64,000 nucleotides of DNA from Gossypium raimondii (Eukaryota > Streptophyta > Magnoliopsida > Malvales > Malvaceae), in assembly GCF_025698545.1 (NCBI RefSeq), contig NC_068569.1, positions 6,262,001 through 6,326,000 on the forward strand. Direction: 5' to 3'. The notes beneath the pieces are model-generated. The model was not told the origin of the DNA. It saw only the letters and a list, made by a program, of their open reading frames with translations, and made no database searches. Below, piece after piece: positions 24,180-36,900 of the stretch. The stretch's first letter is position 1. Each line of letters starts with the position of its first letter. Both the position numbers and the translations under genes were made by a program.

Positions 24180-24420
24180 ATATTACAAGATTTATATTTT
24201 TAATATAATTGAAGAGTTGTATCATGCAAAAAGATATGGGTGAGGTTGATAGTACGAAGAAAAATTTGAGTCCGCTGTATTTTGCAAAGAATTTTGTGTG
24301 ATAAGTCCAGATTTTGTATTTACATTTGGCAACCGAACCTTGGTGGTCTGCAAAGTTGCCTACACATCTTTGTTGATTCTTTATAAATAAGGCCTGCAAC
24401 TTTGGTTGCAGACACTCTTG
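24180..24420 (+). promoter_or_regulatory. Core promoter of bZIP copy 1
   Basis: A TATA box (TTATAAATA, about 24381-24389) precedes an inferred transcription start near 24412-24418. Just downstream of the TATA box is a perfect hairpin, CTGCAAC-TTTG-GTTGCAG (24394-24411). The region is strongly conserved in copy 2 (37250-37480), including the hairpin, but there the TATA box reads TTAATAAGTA and is lost. Confidence 0.6.
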
Positions 24421-24466
24421 CTCTTATCTCTTTTTTTTTCCTTTCTGAAAACATTTCTGCTTAGAA

Positions 24467-24467
<1 letters not shown>

Positions 24468-24497
<30 letters not shown>
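24468..24497. repeat. CA microsatellite in bZIP leader
   Basis: About fifteen CA repeats in the 5' leader of bZIP copy 1. The counterpart in copy 2 is at about 37527-37558. Confidence 0.9.
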
Positions 24498-24498
<1 letters not shown>

Positions 24499-24589
24499 CA
24501 GTGTCTTTTAGTGTTTGCCAAAGGCTTAACATACTTCAAATGCAGAAACAGATTTTTCAGCCCTTGATCTCCTGCAAGAATATCATCAT

Positions 24590-25284
24590 GTGAGTTCAAT
24601 TGATTCCTCTTCTCTGTTCTTAAAAATCTTTTGATTCATTCAATGTTGGTTTCCAACAGAATCACAAAAATGTTGCTTTTGGTTTCCAAGAAGTTGTTGC
24701 TTGTCTCTGTAAATAGTTTTAGAAAAAAAAATCTGATTGAGATTTGAGATTTGTTGGTATCCTATTATAATTCAGATAAGCTATATCAGTATAATATCTT
24801 TTTCAATTTAAATTAGAATTCTCTTTCCTGTAGATTTGGTTGTATGTAATTGCACTGTTTTCTTATATGATTGTTAGGCACAATTAAAATATGACTACAA
24901 AAATATAATCCTTTAAATATATTAAAAGATTTAAGAAAAAAAGTTGATTGAGTCTTAATTTGATTGGTATGGGTATTGTTAGTAATGCAGGAAGATATGG
25001 TTTTAAGTACACTGAAAGGCTAGGTAATTTTAATACTCAATTTAACTCAAATGGTTATTTTTATTTTTCTAGTAAAAATCATAACTTAAAGTGCTGCAAA
25101 GATAAAAATTTTAAGTATTAAGAAAGTTCATGCTTAATTGTTCTTATAATTTCTCAGGAACTATGACTTGATCACAATATATATATATATGTGTGCATGG
25201 TTTATGAATTATTTGGCAATAAAATTATCTGAACTTAATCATTGAGATAATTTGAGATTCTTAACCTTCTGTCTCTGTGTGTAG
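24590..25284 (+). other. Probable leader intron of bZIP copy 1
   Basis: A donor at 24590 (ATCAT then GTGAGTTC) and an acceptor ending at 25284 (CTGTGTGTAG) would remove 695 bases between the leader and the exon that carries the ATG at 25366. In copy 2 about 100 bp containing this acceptor are missing. Confidence 0.6.
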
Positions 25285-25365
25285 GTCTTTACAGCTGAAA
25301 TCTGCCTGAAATTATCTGGAAAAGAAAAGTGTTTTGTCTACAACTTTGGTGATTAAGGGAGAATA

Positions 25366-26571
25366 ATGGGGGATAATACATTGGATTGGGCTAGTTTACT
25401 TGCTGGATTACCAGACTCTGATGAATTGATGTCACTGTTAGTGAATGATGTCATAGTTGAGAAACCAGAAGATGAACAGCCGCAAGAAGGCAGCAAATTC
25501 CTAGTGCAACCTACAACAGTGATACCACAGCAGCAGGACATTCATAATGTCGCGACAGATGTTGAAACTGGTTCTTCTTCTTGTCGTCTAAATGATCAGA
25601 ATAAGATTATCAGAAATGGAGGGTGTTTAATTAATCCATTAGGGTTCCCATATAGGTGTCGAATGCAGGTTTTGGCTGCAGATGCACCATCAGGAAGTGG
25701 AGAGTTGCTCGTAATGAATGATTTACCTGTTTACAAGAGAGGGAGGAACAATATACAAGAAGCCATTGAAGAGGCTGAGCAAAAGAAGAGGAAGAATAAG
25801 ATCAAAAACAGAATTTCAGCTGAAAAATCTCGAGCCAAGTCTAAGGTGTGTGTGTGTAGTAGTAGTAGAACGTATATATATATGCCAGCATACTACTACT
25901 AGTCGAAAATTACAATTGATCCTTTGTCTTTCCTGTTCCTAGAATTTGAATCTCAACATATGTAACTCTTCTCCGATACTAAGGCTACAATCTTGTTTTG
26001 AAGGAGCATACAAGATTTCTGGAAGAAAAAGTGGAGCAATTGAGAAATGAGAATGCACATTTAAAGAAATTACTTTCCCTGGTGAGAGACCTCACGTTTC
26101 TTCTTGACAAGAAACTGAGAAAATATACAATATTTTCCTATTTGCCTTGTATTACTTGTTGATTTTGGCCTTTCTCATCTTGCATGTGGATCAGGAAGCT
26201 GCATCAACTGAGAGACTCCCAGAGGTACTGATTTTATATATTCAATGAACTTAATATCCATATATCAAAATTTCCAAAGGAAAGCAATGCATATCTATAT
26301 TTTATAACTTACCTTCATAAAAACCCACCAAACTTATCAGATATTGTCTAAATCTTGTAAACAATCCCATCTTTGTGCATCATCATGTATTATACCAGTG
26401 TTACCTCACATCGACTAAATTAAGTCTTATATTCAGATCGGATGCTTAAAAAATGTTGGAGATTTTCTTCCATTGTATGTACAGGAAAGAGGAGATCTAT
26501 GGGAAAAGGCAAAACGGTGTTTAGAATTGAAAGAACTGCAAACCTATATAGGAGCTATATATGGAGACTAA
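25366..26571 (+). CDS. Small bZIP transcription factor, copy 1
   Basis: Exons 25366-25845, 26003-26080, 26195-26224 and 26485-26571 join in frame to 224 residues. The N-terminus MGDNTLDWASLLAGLPDSDE is acidic. Residues about 145-163 form a basic region (KKRKNKIKNRISAEKSRAKSK) with the Asn-x7-Arg signature. Joining exon 2 places the first zipper Leu nine residues after that Arg, with Leu repeats in RFLEEKVEQLRNENAHLKKLL. An intron directly after the basic region is typical of group A (ABI5/FD-like) bZIPs. The protein is short and diverged, so the subgroup is uncertain. It should bind ACGT-core DNA as a dimer in the nucleus. The basic region has Glu and Lys (AEKSRAKSK) where the broken copy 2 still encodes the more usual AAKSRARSQ. 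Confidence 0.85.
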
Positions 26572-27201
26572 TGAGGAGGTTTAAGCTGACCAAGATCAAT
26601 AGTGGTGGGACCGAATAACAGTATGGGATGGCATGGTTTCCTTTTAAATACATTATAGGATCTTCATTCTACATCAAATATATAAAGAAAAGCTTTTTGT
26701 TTGCCTTTATTCGACATGGTTTTCAAAATAAAGATAATTAGATTTGCAGTGAGCTAGAAGTATATCACACTACTGCAAAGTTTTTGATAATTTATATGTT
26801 ATTATTGCCTGCAAAAGAACATGGCTTCAATTATTTCCTAATAGATAGAATCATGATTCACCTGGATCTTGAGAAAACTACACAATATTAGGAGCTGCAA
26901 ATAGTTTTAATCTCTTTTGAGTTCATCATTCAAAAAAGAAGGAAGATGTATATTTATAAGCATATTTTACAATCAAGAAAGATAAATATGGCTGGATCGA
27001 CTCAGTCATCAGATCTCAGTATTAATGGATTGATAGAGTGCAAATGCTAAAAACTGCATAAACATTTTTTATCAATCAAACTTTATATTAGAACCTACAA
27101 TTACAAACAGTGGCCAGTTAATGAGATTTACAGACTTTATGATCCGAAACAGATAAAGCTCTCGCCCCAGTAATAATATAAGAAAATCAACATCCAATAA
27201 T

Positions 27202-27266
27202 TCAACACATACTCTGAATCCTCATCAACCGTTGAGAACCACTCCTCCTTCCCTCAGCCATAAGCG
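27202..27266 (-). pseudogene. 65-bp 3' stub of a BIC-family gene
   Basis: This matches the last 65 coding bases of the BIC gene (40224-40288), including the stop at 27202-27204 and codons for RLMRIQSMC-like residues. Homology ends abruptly after CATAAGCG. It marks the right breakpoint of the segmental duplication, which cut through the BIC coding region. No promoter or start belongs to it. Confidence 0.85.
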
Positions 27267-28100
27267 ATCATGTTTTTCTGTATCATGAAAGTTGCATCAC
27301 CGATATAACTCTCAGATGGAGGCATATCCCGAATGGTGGGCAAACAAGGGAGACCAGTTAAAGGGAAGGGAGAGGAGAGTGAAGAAGTGATACCTGTGGC
27401 TTTACATCCATTACCTTACCCCTCTTCATTAGAAAATGCGACAGTTAGGGAGAATCAGCATCAGGTACTGATGCAATCCACCAAATCCTTTTGTCTGATG
27501 ATTTTGGTCTCTTAGGGGAAAAAACCAAAATGACTGATCAGATTTAGAGCTCATAATGCATAAAGACTCCAAGAGAGAGCTTGCACTTGATTAATGTTCT
27601 TTTTCTGCCTAAGCAGAAAAGATTCCTCTTGGTTTTGGCTCTTTTATGTGCAAATGAATGACTTATCAATCAACAGCATTTCCTTGTGATTTACAGGCAT
27701 TTAATGCAGGCTCATGTATCACTTTACTATCTCTTCATCCAAATGCTGCCTTAAAAAATAGCATAGCAGTTAAAACATTTGATTAAAATTTGATAGTTCC
27801 TTAGTTGACAGTCTACATACGGTGCCTTGGCTTCCAAATGAAAGCCGCACAGTCCTTTGCGTAATGACATATCAATCCGAGCATTTCAATAGATCTGGCA
27901 TTACAAACAAGAAAAAACCAATTAAAAAGAAAAAGGGAAAGAGGTGTTATGAAACAAAGAGGATGGTCTAAGTGTCTAAGATGGTATGCATAAGCTTACT
28001 GTTCCAGCAAAGCGACTTAAGGAAAAATAGTTCCATTTCAAATTGTGTTTATAAACAGTATGTTTAAATTCATCTAAAATATAATGCAGAAGGGTATGCC
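27267..28100. other. Junction spacer between duplication copies
   Basis: I found no counterpart in the window for most of it. The plus ORF at 27333-27515 has no recognisable family. It may be DNA that lay left of the original unit, or filler inserted at the junction. Confidence 0.4.
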
Positions 28101-30821
28101 TAGCCTACAAGTATCTCTAAAACATCTATTCAACTTAATGCAGCTTGGAAGAAAAATGTTTGTCGTATTTCCCACAATAGCTACGATATTAATTAAAAGG
28201 GCCACTGTACGGTACATAGTTGCTGGACTGGTAATATCAAATATGTATTTATTTGCAAACCCAATCTGAATATACCACTTCTCAAAAGTTGTACACACTG
28301 ATGAAATTATCTACATGATGATAAACAACTGTGCAAGCCATAGCAATGCTTAGACTAGAAAGAGGTAGATATAGACCACCGGGGAGAACTTATGACAAAG
28401 CATACCTTCCAATAGCTTGTTTAATAAACTCTTCCCCGCAAATTCTTACGTCAGATTTCATATATCAATTTCATAAGCAAAACTAGAAGGCTTGTTGATG
28501 TTTGGTTTTCAAGTAAGATTTTTTATGTCGATTTCATAAACAACACTTTGAGCTTTCCCACCACTTCAAGATCGAGGTTGTCCAAGTACATCCAAAATAG
28601 AAGGTCATTCAGTTTGAGTCAAAATGCAAAAAGTTGAACAATGTATAATTCTAGTTTCTAAGAAGATAGGGCAGGAAAAAGAAATTTCATAACACATAAC
28701 TAATCTCAGCTATGAACAATTAGTTTTTACTGTTCATGAGAACCTTAAAGGAGCAAATCTAAGGATTCCATAATCCAACATTTGATTCAACAATAGTCCA
28801 TTCAGAGCTGTTACCAGCTTGTCAAAGCATAGCATGCCAAATTTCCTCCATAATCACTAGGATAAATAAAATCTTGGAAAAGAAAACAAATAGACAGCTA
28901 AACCTGCAAGGTAAGCTTGTCAATACCCGCACAATACAATACATCTTGGAAATGAGATCTAATCAAAGTTATGCACAACCCAAATAACGCTTATAGTAGC
29001 CAATATAGTGATAAAAGAGTAATTACAAAGAGTAAAATTATGTTATGCGAAGTGATTAAAAGAGTCATTCTACCAATTATCTAAAGCAAATCAAGAAAAT
29101 ACACATAGATAAAATAATTCATAAAAAGCGACTGGTTAGCCCCAATCCGAATATGCCAATTGTCCATAAAAATTATGTCCGACGCTATAAATAAGATTTA
29201 GGCTTGCGTCTCCATAAAAAAATGTGGCCGCTTATCTACCGGAAACCATGCTAAAAACATAAGAGTTCTTTCTCAACAAAGAGCCTTTATTTCAATCTTT
29301 ATGATTTTTGATAATTCTTATGGCTTTCAAAAATTCCATACCATTTTCACGTAAGATATCAATCAAATTAATAAGGGAAATACTGCAGGCAAATAGGAAA
29401 ATAGTACTATGACCAGGATGCATAGTCCCAAATTTAATCGACCAACTCAACTGATGAAGAAGTCTTATACTTGATCCAACAAGGTTAGTCAAGCTAACAT
29501 TTATTTTTATGAAACTCCACCTAGCTTATTAAAGGACACCAACAATATACAGGATAACTAGACTAAATCTTGCATTCACTACAATGGTGGTTTTAAGATA
29601 GGTACAACCATTCTTTCAGTGATCCAACCGAAAAATACCTTACAGTCAAATCTCTGCCTTTGACTCACTACCATTTTCCTAGATGCAGTTGTCTTTCCAC
29701 TTTCTTCTTTTTGATTAATTAAACATATTCACAGTCAACTAAATTGCCTGATGGTGATGGTATTATGATTATGTATTTAATTAATTCTTTGATAGTACAA
29801 AACAACGCAAACTAATCATGTCTTCGAAAGATAAGACATAACTTGTCTTATCTCCAATGAATGCCTTGAAAAAAAGAAACTATTAGTGTTGTTTGATTTC
29901 TTCAGTAGATCCAAAATAAAATGAACTTGTCAAATTGGGATAAAGTATCTTTGTCCTTGCATATTAATATCAAGATTTCAAACCCTATAGAAGATATTTC
30001 ATCATGTCAATTTAACTACAAAACCAAGGAGGAGTAATTTCTCCCCTTTCCATTTGAAACCTGTTTTTCAGATTGGTAGTAACACAAATAGGAATACGAT
30101 TCATATCATGTATGGAATCCAATTACGCGAGGAAATACGCATGCTAAACACCGCATTAATTAAGTTCAAGAGACTCAGATCAGGAACGAACTATGTCCCC
30201 ACTTAGTTGTTCGAACTAAAACGATATTAGCACACAGGACTGCTCTATACAGAGTCAAGTATGGTGCTTTAGTGCCATATGGTATATCTATCTGGATTCT
30301 GGACCATTATAAACATGCCATACTTGGCACAATAGACTTTGGTGCCATATGGTATAGCTATCTTCACCATTATAAGCCTGCCATACTTGGCACAAAAGAC
30401 AGATACAGATACAGCAAAAGTTACCTAGTAGACACATGATATAATTCATGAAAAAGTTGCCCAATAAGCATGCCGTACTTGGCACAAAAGACGGATACAC
30501 ATACTTGGAAAAGATATTTGATATTAAGACTTTTTATCATCAGCTCCTTTACAAGGAAAGAATCCATATAAGGAAGAAGTATCAATGCCAAAAATAATTG
30601 CCTTTTTCAACTTTAAAGATGGACACAAAAATGAATGGTTGGTTTCAGACGCCCTATATATATGATGTTGTGCATTACAATGACCAATTTCTTCCTAGCA
30701 TATTGATATTAGTTCCTCAAGTCAGTAACAAAATGATAGAAGATAGGTATTATGCAATCCCAAGAAATTGCAATGCATTGCTCCTAGCAATGGCATTGTA
30801 TATCGAATCAATGATTTACCA

Positions 30822-31850
30822 GATATTTCGAGTGATTTCAAGAATAAAAAAAATCAATATTTTATTATAAGATATTTTTTATTAATTATTTAATGGATAA
30901 ATAAATGGAAAAGATGAAAAGATGTTATCTATCAGTTTTCCATGTTGCCGTCGGCCATAAGAGAAAAATAAGAAGTTTTGAGCTTTATTCAATTTGGTCT
31001 TTTCCATCAAAATTCATCATTTTCACTTAAAAATCAAAGGAATTTTCATAGCCTCTAAGAGGAAAAAGTGACAAGAAGATTCTGGTGAGTATGAATATCA
31101 TATTGGATTCAAGAGAATTGAAGTTGGAGGAAAGAAAAAAAAATCAATCTAAGGCTTGAAATCATAATTTTCGATTTTAATGTGTCGAAAAAATATAAAT
31201 TTTGTATTCAAGTAAGAAAAAATATCTATTAATACTATTATTATTTAAGAATTTTACTTAACTATATGATGAATTAATCCAACCTCAATTTACTTGTGAA
31301 TTTATTAAAAAGATAATTATTTTATATATTGTTACTTGGAGTAAAAAATTCTATCTAGATTGATGTCATAGAGTATAATAAAATAATAATTAAAAAAACT
31401 TGGCATTAATTTGGATCGCTTGTTGAGTTTTTTACTCCATTGACATTGGACAGAATAATTACCCTACTAAAGGTCTGTTATTTATATCAAACAACAAATA
31501 ATATTTTAAAATCTTTTTATCTAAAATAAATATGATTTTAAAGGTATTTTTTATCTTTTGGACCCTTTTTATCATTAATAAAATAAACATTTTTTGGACC
31601 CTTTTTATCCATGGGCCTTGAACAACTGCACTTCAAAACAGTCTCAGGACCAACCTTAAACTTATTCTTCGAAGTCCCACCAATAAGTTTATCCTTAAAA
31701 AAACTACCCACCCGTTGGATCATTTATAGCCATATTGCCCTCCTCTTGTCACTGAACTTTCTTAGTGGCTCGGCCAACGTCTTTGTCATCTCTCCCATTT
31801 CAGTGGTCAACAAAACTATTAAGAGAAGAATCCATTTTGATGCATTCTAA
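30822..31850. other. Copy 2-specific stretch replacing about 2.6 kb
   Basis: Homology with copy 1 stops after GATTTACCAGAT (14227/30824) and resumes near 16870/31850. The intervening DNA here is unrelated to 14.2-16.9 kb. Minus-strand frames around 31540-31830 give TLAEPLRKFSDKRRAIW and MIQRVGSFFKDKLIGG separated by a stop. It could be a worn gene fragment; I do not recognise it. An AT microsatellite at about 31859-31882 lies at the right edge. Confidence 0.5.
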
Positions 31851-31852
31851 GT

Positions 31853-31883
<31 letters not shown>

Positions 31884-33419
31884 CTTGTGTGTCATATGGC
31901 ATGTTTATAGTGGTTCAGATAAAGATACCATATGGCACCAAAGTCATGTGTACATTCCATATTAAGAATAAACAATTCTACCACCATTATAAACATGCCA
32001 TACGTGGCACAAAAGAAAGACATATAACAAATATTGTCGAAGAGACGCATGTCACCGCTCATGGCTGTCCTTATCTTTTGGGTTAGGATGCAATGTTTTT
32101 TAAATTATTGTATCTTCTATATATGAGAATTAAATATTTTGATACAAACATGCCATACTTAGCACAAAAGACATAAAAATACATAAAAAGTTTATTAATA
32201 GACGCACCCTACTATTTTCTATCTTTTGAGTAAAAAAATGGAGTGTTTTGGTAATAATGTATATTCTATATATTTAATCTTTCCTTATAAGGATGCACAT
32301 TGTGTTCTTGTAAAAATTAAATTTTGAAAATAAATCTGACATACTTGGCACAAAACAACATACAGCAAAAGTTGCCTAATACACTCACCTTATCATTTAT
32401 GTCTCTCTCTTTTGGGTAAAAAATGCAGTGTTTTAGGTATTAATACATATCCTGATTTTTGAAATATTTATATTAGCATATTTAACATTAAAATTTTTAA
32501 AAAGGAAAGAGTCCATATATGGAAGATATACTACTGCCAAAATTAATTACCTTCTTTAAATTAAAAGATAGATATGGTAATCAATAGCTGGTCCCAAATA
32601 GCCCTATAAATATGATGGTTTGCAACTCAGTGCACCAAAGCCCTATTCCTATGGCAAAACATCCTTTTCCTCCTCTCATACTAAGATTAGTTCTTCAAGT
32701 CAGTAGTAAAATGATTCAGGGCATGTGTTATGCCATGGAACTCGAAATACTGCATTGCTCCAAGCAATGACATCACATATCGGATTAGTGACTTACCAGA
32801 TGTACTTATCACTCCATGCTCTTTCATGATGGCGATGTTTGCATCATCAGGGAGATGAGTCCACTGTTACAGTTTTCAGTGATCTTAGAATTATCTGATG
32901 CTGGAGAAGTAGTTCAAGGAAAGGGAGAAAGACCTGGAAGAGGTCTCAGTCCTAGAATGTGTTTTCTTCCTCTTCTTCTTCCATAGCACGCCTTTTTCAA
33001 CAGAGACTGAAACTTGCCACAGAGGTTACTTTGCCACCATGAAATTGCTTCCTGGTTGGATAGATCAGCTAAACCAACCTACGTTGAACACATTAAGATT
33101 TTATTGATATTTTACATATCAAGGTTCTATCCTACTGTTTTGGTACAAAATATAGGAGTGACACCAACTTTTTTAAGAATCAGAAAAAAAACACAATTCA
33201 AAATTTCAAATTCATAATGATATCGATAAGTGTTCAGAAAATTCGTGAGTAAATATGCTGATAACAAAATTTGTACTATGCAAGCTTGTAAACACCAACA
33301 AGGACATGCCAATTGTTAAAAATGTTGTCCAACTGCTTGATCCAACATCAAGCAATTAAATGGGGTAATCATACGTGATAATCGTAGTTGAATAAAAAAA
33401 GAAAATTACGTGTCAACAG

Positions 33420-34360
33420 TTCCACTCTGACTCCGATATGTTAAAGGGAGTAGTCTGGAAGACTTATAAAACAACTTCGCAACCGAACAATTCTCAATTG
33501 GTCTCACCACAAAAGATTCCTGCCCATTTAAGGTTTTTTAGCACAAATCATATATTAAGACACTTTCTTTCAGAGTTCTAGTTAAGCATGGCAAAAGAAC
33601 ATGGCCATATTGATAAGAACATGACACTTACATCAGTAAAATCAGAAGAAGTGCGAAGGACATTGGGTAGTCGCCGGTTAGGCAATTGATTGCGATTGTC
33701 GATACTTCCTAATGACCGAACCGTCTGGCAAGGCTTCACAAATCGCCCTTGGGCAGAATTGTGCCCAAAACAAAGATGTGGGCCATGCTCGTAAGATTAA
33801 ACCAAACATCCATACGACGAACATAGCAAATCAAGAAATTTTTTTTTTTTTCATTTCTCTTTTGGTCGGATTTTGTTTTTTGAAATTTCAAACTGTTAAT
33901 GAAAATTCGAGATTTTTAATCTTTAATTCGATAAAATAATATTTATATTATGATTTTTAATATTATTTACTATTTAGTAAAAATTTATTTTAAATATTTA
34001 AAAATATTAATATTTCATGTAAATGAGAATAATCTATCATTTTTACATAATATATAAAATAATATAATATTTTTGTATTATTTCCAATATTTTAATTAAG
34101 AAATATTTGTTTTAAATTAAAAAAGATAAAATTAATTAAAAATAAAATAGCTTGTAAGCCCAAACACGTTCAAACAGTTAACCCGCTCATATAGATTCTC
34201 TTTTCTCAGCCACAAAGACCATTTCTTTCTACGAGCCGCAAGTCAATATCCGCCTCTGAGTAAGCGGATAGTCACTGCCATCAGGGGAATTTTTGACATA
34301 TCCTTGTTATTAACACGCGACGTTTCAAAAGTAGAATAAAATTATTTATAATATTATGAT
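33420..34360. other. Copy 2-specific non-coding stretch
   Basis: Located between the internal repeat (ends about 33420) and the RPL10a 3' flank (starts about 34380). Its left part (about 33530-33610) still resembles 18830-18860 in copy 1. I see no gene; the ORF at 33712-33939 matches nothing I know. The rest is AT-rich. Confidence 0.4.
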
Positions 34361-34797
34361 TAAAAACAAAATTAAACCAAGTTTCAAATAAACCAGGCAC
34401 TCAAAGTTGTAATAAAATTTTGACACATTAGTTGGTTTCATTTTACACTCTTGCTAAAAAGCTCACACCAAAACCAAGGCCAGTATCATTCCAGGATTTC
34501 TACCACATGGTTACAATCAGCAGTCAAAATCCATACGCCTAACAAGGATGCCAATTGCCTAAGGAAGATTTTCGTGTGGACTAAGCAAATATCAGATGGC
34601 AATTTAACACTAACATGAAACTCAAGTTGATAAGCAAATCAAAACTTCAATGTCTAATATTTATAACATTTCTAGGGAACAACAGAACATAACATAAACT
34701 TGAACATTCTAAGTAAAAGAGAAGAAAAAAACTGCTTTTAGTATTAAATCCCAACTACTACTTTCAGTCCGTACATAACAGAAGGTAAAACATAAAC

Positions 34798-36585
34798 TCA
34801 AAAGATCCTGTTTGAAGGACCCATGGTGCTCTTCAAGTAGAGGCACCTCACCTGCAATCAAGACAAATTCAAACAGAATATGTAATCAGCATCGGGAAAA
34901 TAATAGCAAAATCACATATTTATGCTCTACCAAGAACACGCGTGTGTATGTTATATGCAGTATGCTGAAAGGAGCAATCAAGACAAATTCAAACAGAATA
35001 TGTAATCAGCATCGGGAAAATAATAGCAAAATCACATATTTATGCTCTACCAAGAACACGCGTGTGTATGTTATATGCAGTATGCTGAAAGGAGCAATCA
35101 ACCTAAACAAACCAAAGATAAGAAGACTTACATTTTGCCAATTTTTCTTCAACAAAGAAACAAGGAAATTGACGCTCATTTGCACATTTTGGAAGATCTG
35201 CTTCTCCTCCATTGCAACATTCCCAACAGCAACTCCCATGCATAGAACCTTTTTCAGCTGGAACTTAACCATTGCCTTTGTTTCATTCACCTTCGACTCT
35301 AGGGATTCCTGGTGAGTGACAAGGGTTGGGAATTTACCTGTGTGTGACAACAGCAAGATAAAAAAAAAATTCATGTCAGAACTGATAAATGCGAAACCCA
35401 CAAACTAGGATCTGCGACAATGCTTTAGGAGGGCAATCCAAGAACAGATGCTCTTATACAGCACTTGCCTGCTTTGTTGAGACCAGGACCCAAAAGACGA
35501 GGGATTTGCTTGATGACAGATTCAGAAGCCAGAAAGGCATGATACTTCTTGGCAAGCTTCTTAACTAACTTCTTATTCTTGTTTAGTTTCTTCAATGCTT
35601 CCACATCCATATAATCCAAACCTATCTTCTCTGCCTGCAGAACAAAGTAAACAATTTATGTTGGCCCTTTTTGACCAAAGTCCAAACAATACATTATATC
35701 AAATTACAAAGGATTTATGCTGAATATCAAAGTCCAAACAATTTAATTTGACATTCTTATAGGAAATATAAACAAAGTTTCACATAAGAAAGCTGCAAAA
35801 TCACCTCTTCAACGTGTTGAGCATCTCCAAGCATGCAAATCTTCATTTTGGGGCGAGGAATATGTGGAAGCTTCACAGACCCACTGAAACGCTTGTCTTT
35901 TTGGGGATCATAGTTTTTCAGACCAATCTGGAGTTCAATGGTCTCAGTAAATTTGCGCTGTTTCTCCTTTGACTGAGCTACAATGGTTGAAATAGCTTCT
36001 CTAAGCGCATCACTCTGAAGCTTACTGTAAATAAGAATTCCAAAATCTTTCAGGAAAGAAAATCATAAACGACTAGACGATAAACAACCTCACAAGCTTC
36101 ATAAATTTGTATAACGAAGGGTTTCGAGGCACCATAAACAGTTCAAAATCACAAAATGGACACCCCAAAACAATGCATAGTTCAAGCCAATTAATCTCAA
36201 AATGATTCCCCTGACACTGATGATAATCCAAATGCACAACTTAAATTTCACAATATAATCAATGAGACAAAACACTGAGTGCTGACGAAGAGTGAACAAT
36301 AAGAATACCTAACAAAAACGCCATTTCAAAGTATTTCACAGAAGAAGTTCCTAGCAGATTATCTTATAAAACACAAATGAAAGAATGATCCAAACGCTTC
36401 TAATTCGAGTCCAGTAAATCAACAGCAAAATTTAAAAGACCTCAACTCTGAATCAGCAACTGATTATTTCACCAATGAAAGTATCCAACAGATTATCCTA
36501 TAAAATGCAGATGACAAAAGGATCCAAACTCTTCTAATTCAATTCCATAAAGCAATAATCAATAGCAAAATACACATTACCTCAT
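34798..36585 (-). CDS. RPL10A: 60S ribosomal protein L10a (uL1), copy 2
   Basis: Coding exons 36581-36585, 35805-36024, 35469-35634, 35132-35337 and 34798-34851 join in frame to 216 residues, nearly identical to copy 1. All exon lengths equal those of copy 1. The third intron again starts with GC, here in the consensus form AG then GCAAGT (from 35468 downward). The fourth intron contains a perfect 120-bp tandem duplication absent from copy 1. Both copies therefore appear able to supply the L1-stalk protein of the 60S subunit. Confidence 0.95.
34854..35100. repeat. Perfect 120-bp tandem duplication in RPL10a intron 4
   Basis: 34861-34980 and 34981-35100 are identical, and seven more matching bases (GCAATCA) extend to the left. 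The unit lies wholly between exon 4 and exon 5 and leaves the acceptor and donor unchanged. It also fuses into an artefactual plus-strand ORF (34812-35315). Confidence 0.97.
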
Positions 36586-36900
36586 CTCCGAATCTCTGCT
36601 CTTTCCACAAACAATAAACTTTTACCTGCAAAACAAGGTTACCAAGTCATCAAAAACTTAAAGAACTGATAAAATAAAATTAGAGCCGCGATGAAATGGA
36701 CGTTACAGTTAAAGAGGGTTTAGAGAGAAAGAGGTAGTGAGTACGTACCCCGGCACCGCCAACAAGAGATGAGAAAAACCTAGCCAGATTTTCGAGTCTT
36801 GGGGAAAATATATAGGCGGGTCAGCCGAAATAATAAAACTGATATCGGGCCATTGGCAGTCTACCCAATTCATTTAGTCTGAGGCTTGGTTTCCTTAAAT
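36586..36900 (-). promoter_or_regulatory. RPL10a copy 2 leader and promoter
   Basis: On the minus strand, CCTATATATTTT lies at about 36806-36816 (TATA box), with a GGCCCGATA/TGGGTAG site II-like stretch just upstream. The leader layout equals copy 1, with a candidate leader-intron acceptor TTTTGCAG near 36627. It is similar enough to copy 1 that both are expected to be expressed. Confidence 0.5.

Larger units (their letters stand above)
10340..27266. repeat. Segmental duplication, copy 1
   Basis: Collinear by eye with about 28100-40288. Anchors: 10430/28220 (TTGCTGGACTGGTAA), 12540/29040, 13500/30100, 14140/30740, 16900/31890, 17690/32580, RPL10a 21038-22610/34798-36585, bZIP 25366-26571/38363-39602, and the BIC 3' end 27202-27266/40224-40288. 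Copy 1 is about 5 kb longer. It has extra transposons, and copy 2 lacks the equivalent of about 14.2-16.9 kb and most of 18.2-20.4 kb. Both copies lie in the same orientation with about 0.8 kb between them. Confidence 0.9.

Noticed and set aside
34812-35315. Plus-strand ORF of 167 codons
   Set aside because: It is antisense to RPL10a exons and is lengthened by the perfect 120-bp intron duplication; it has no family resemblance.
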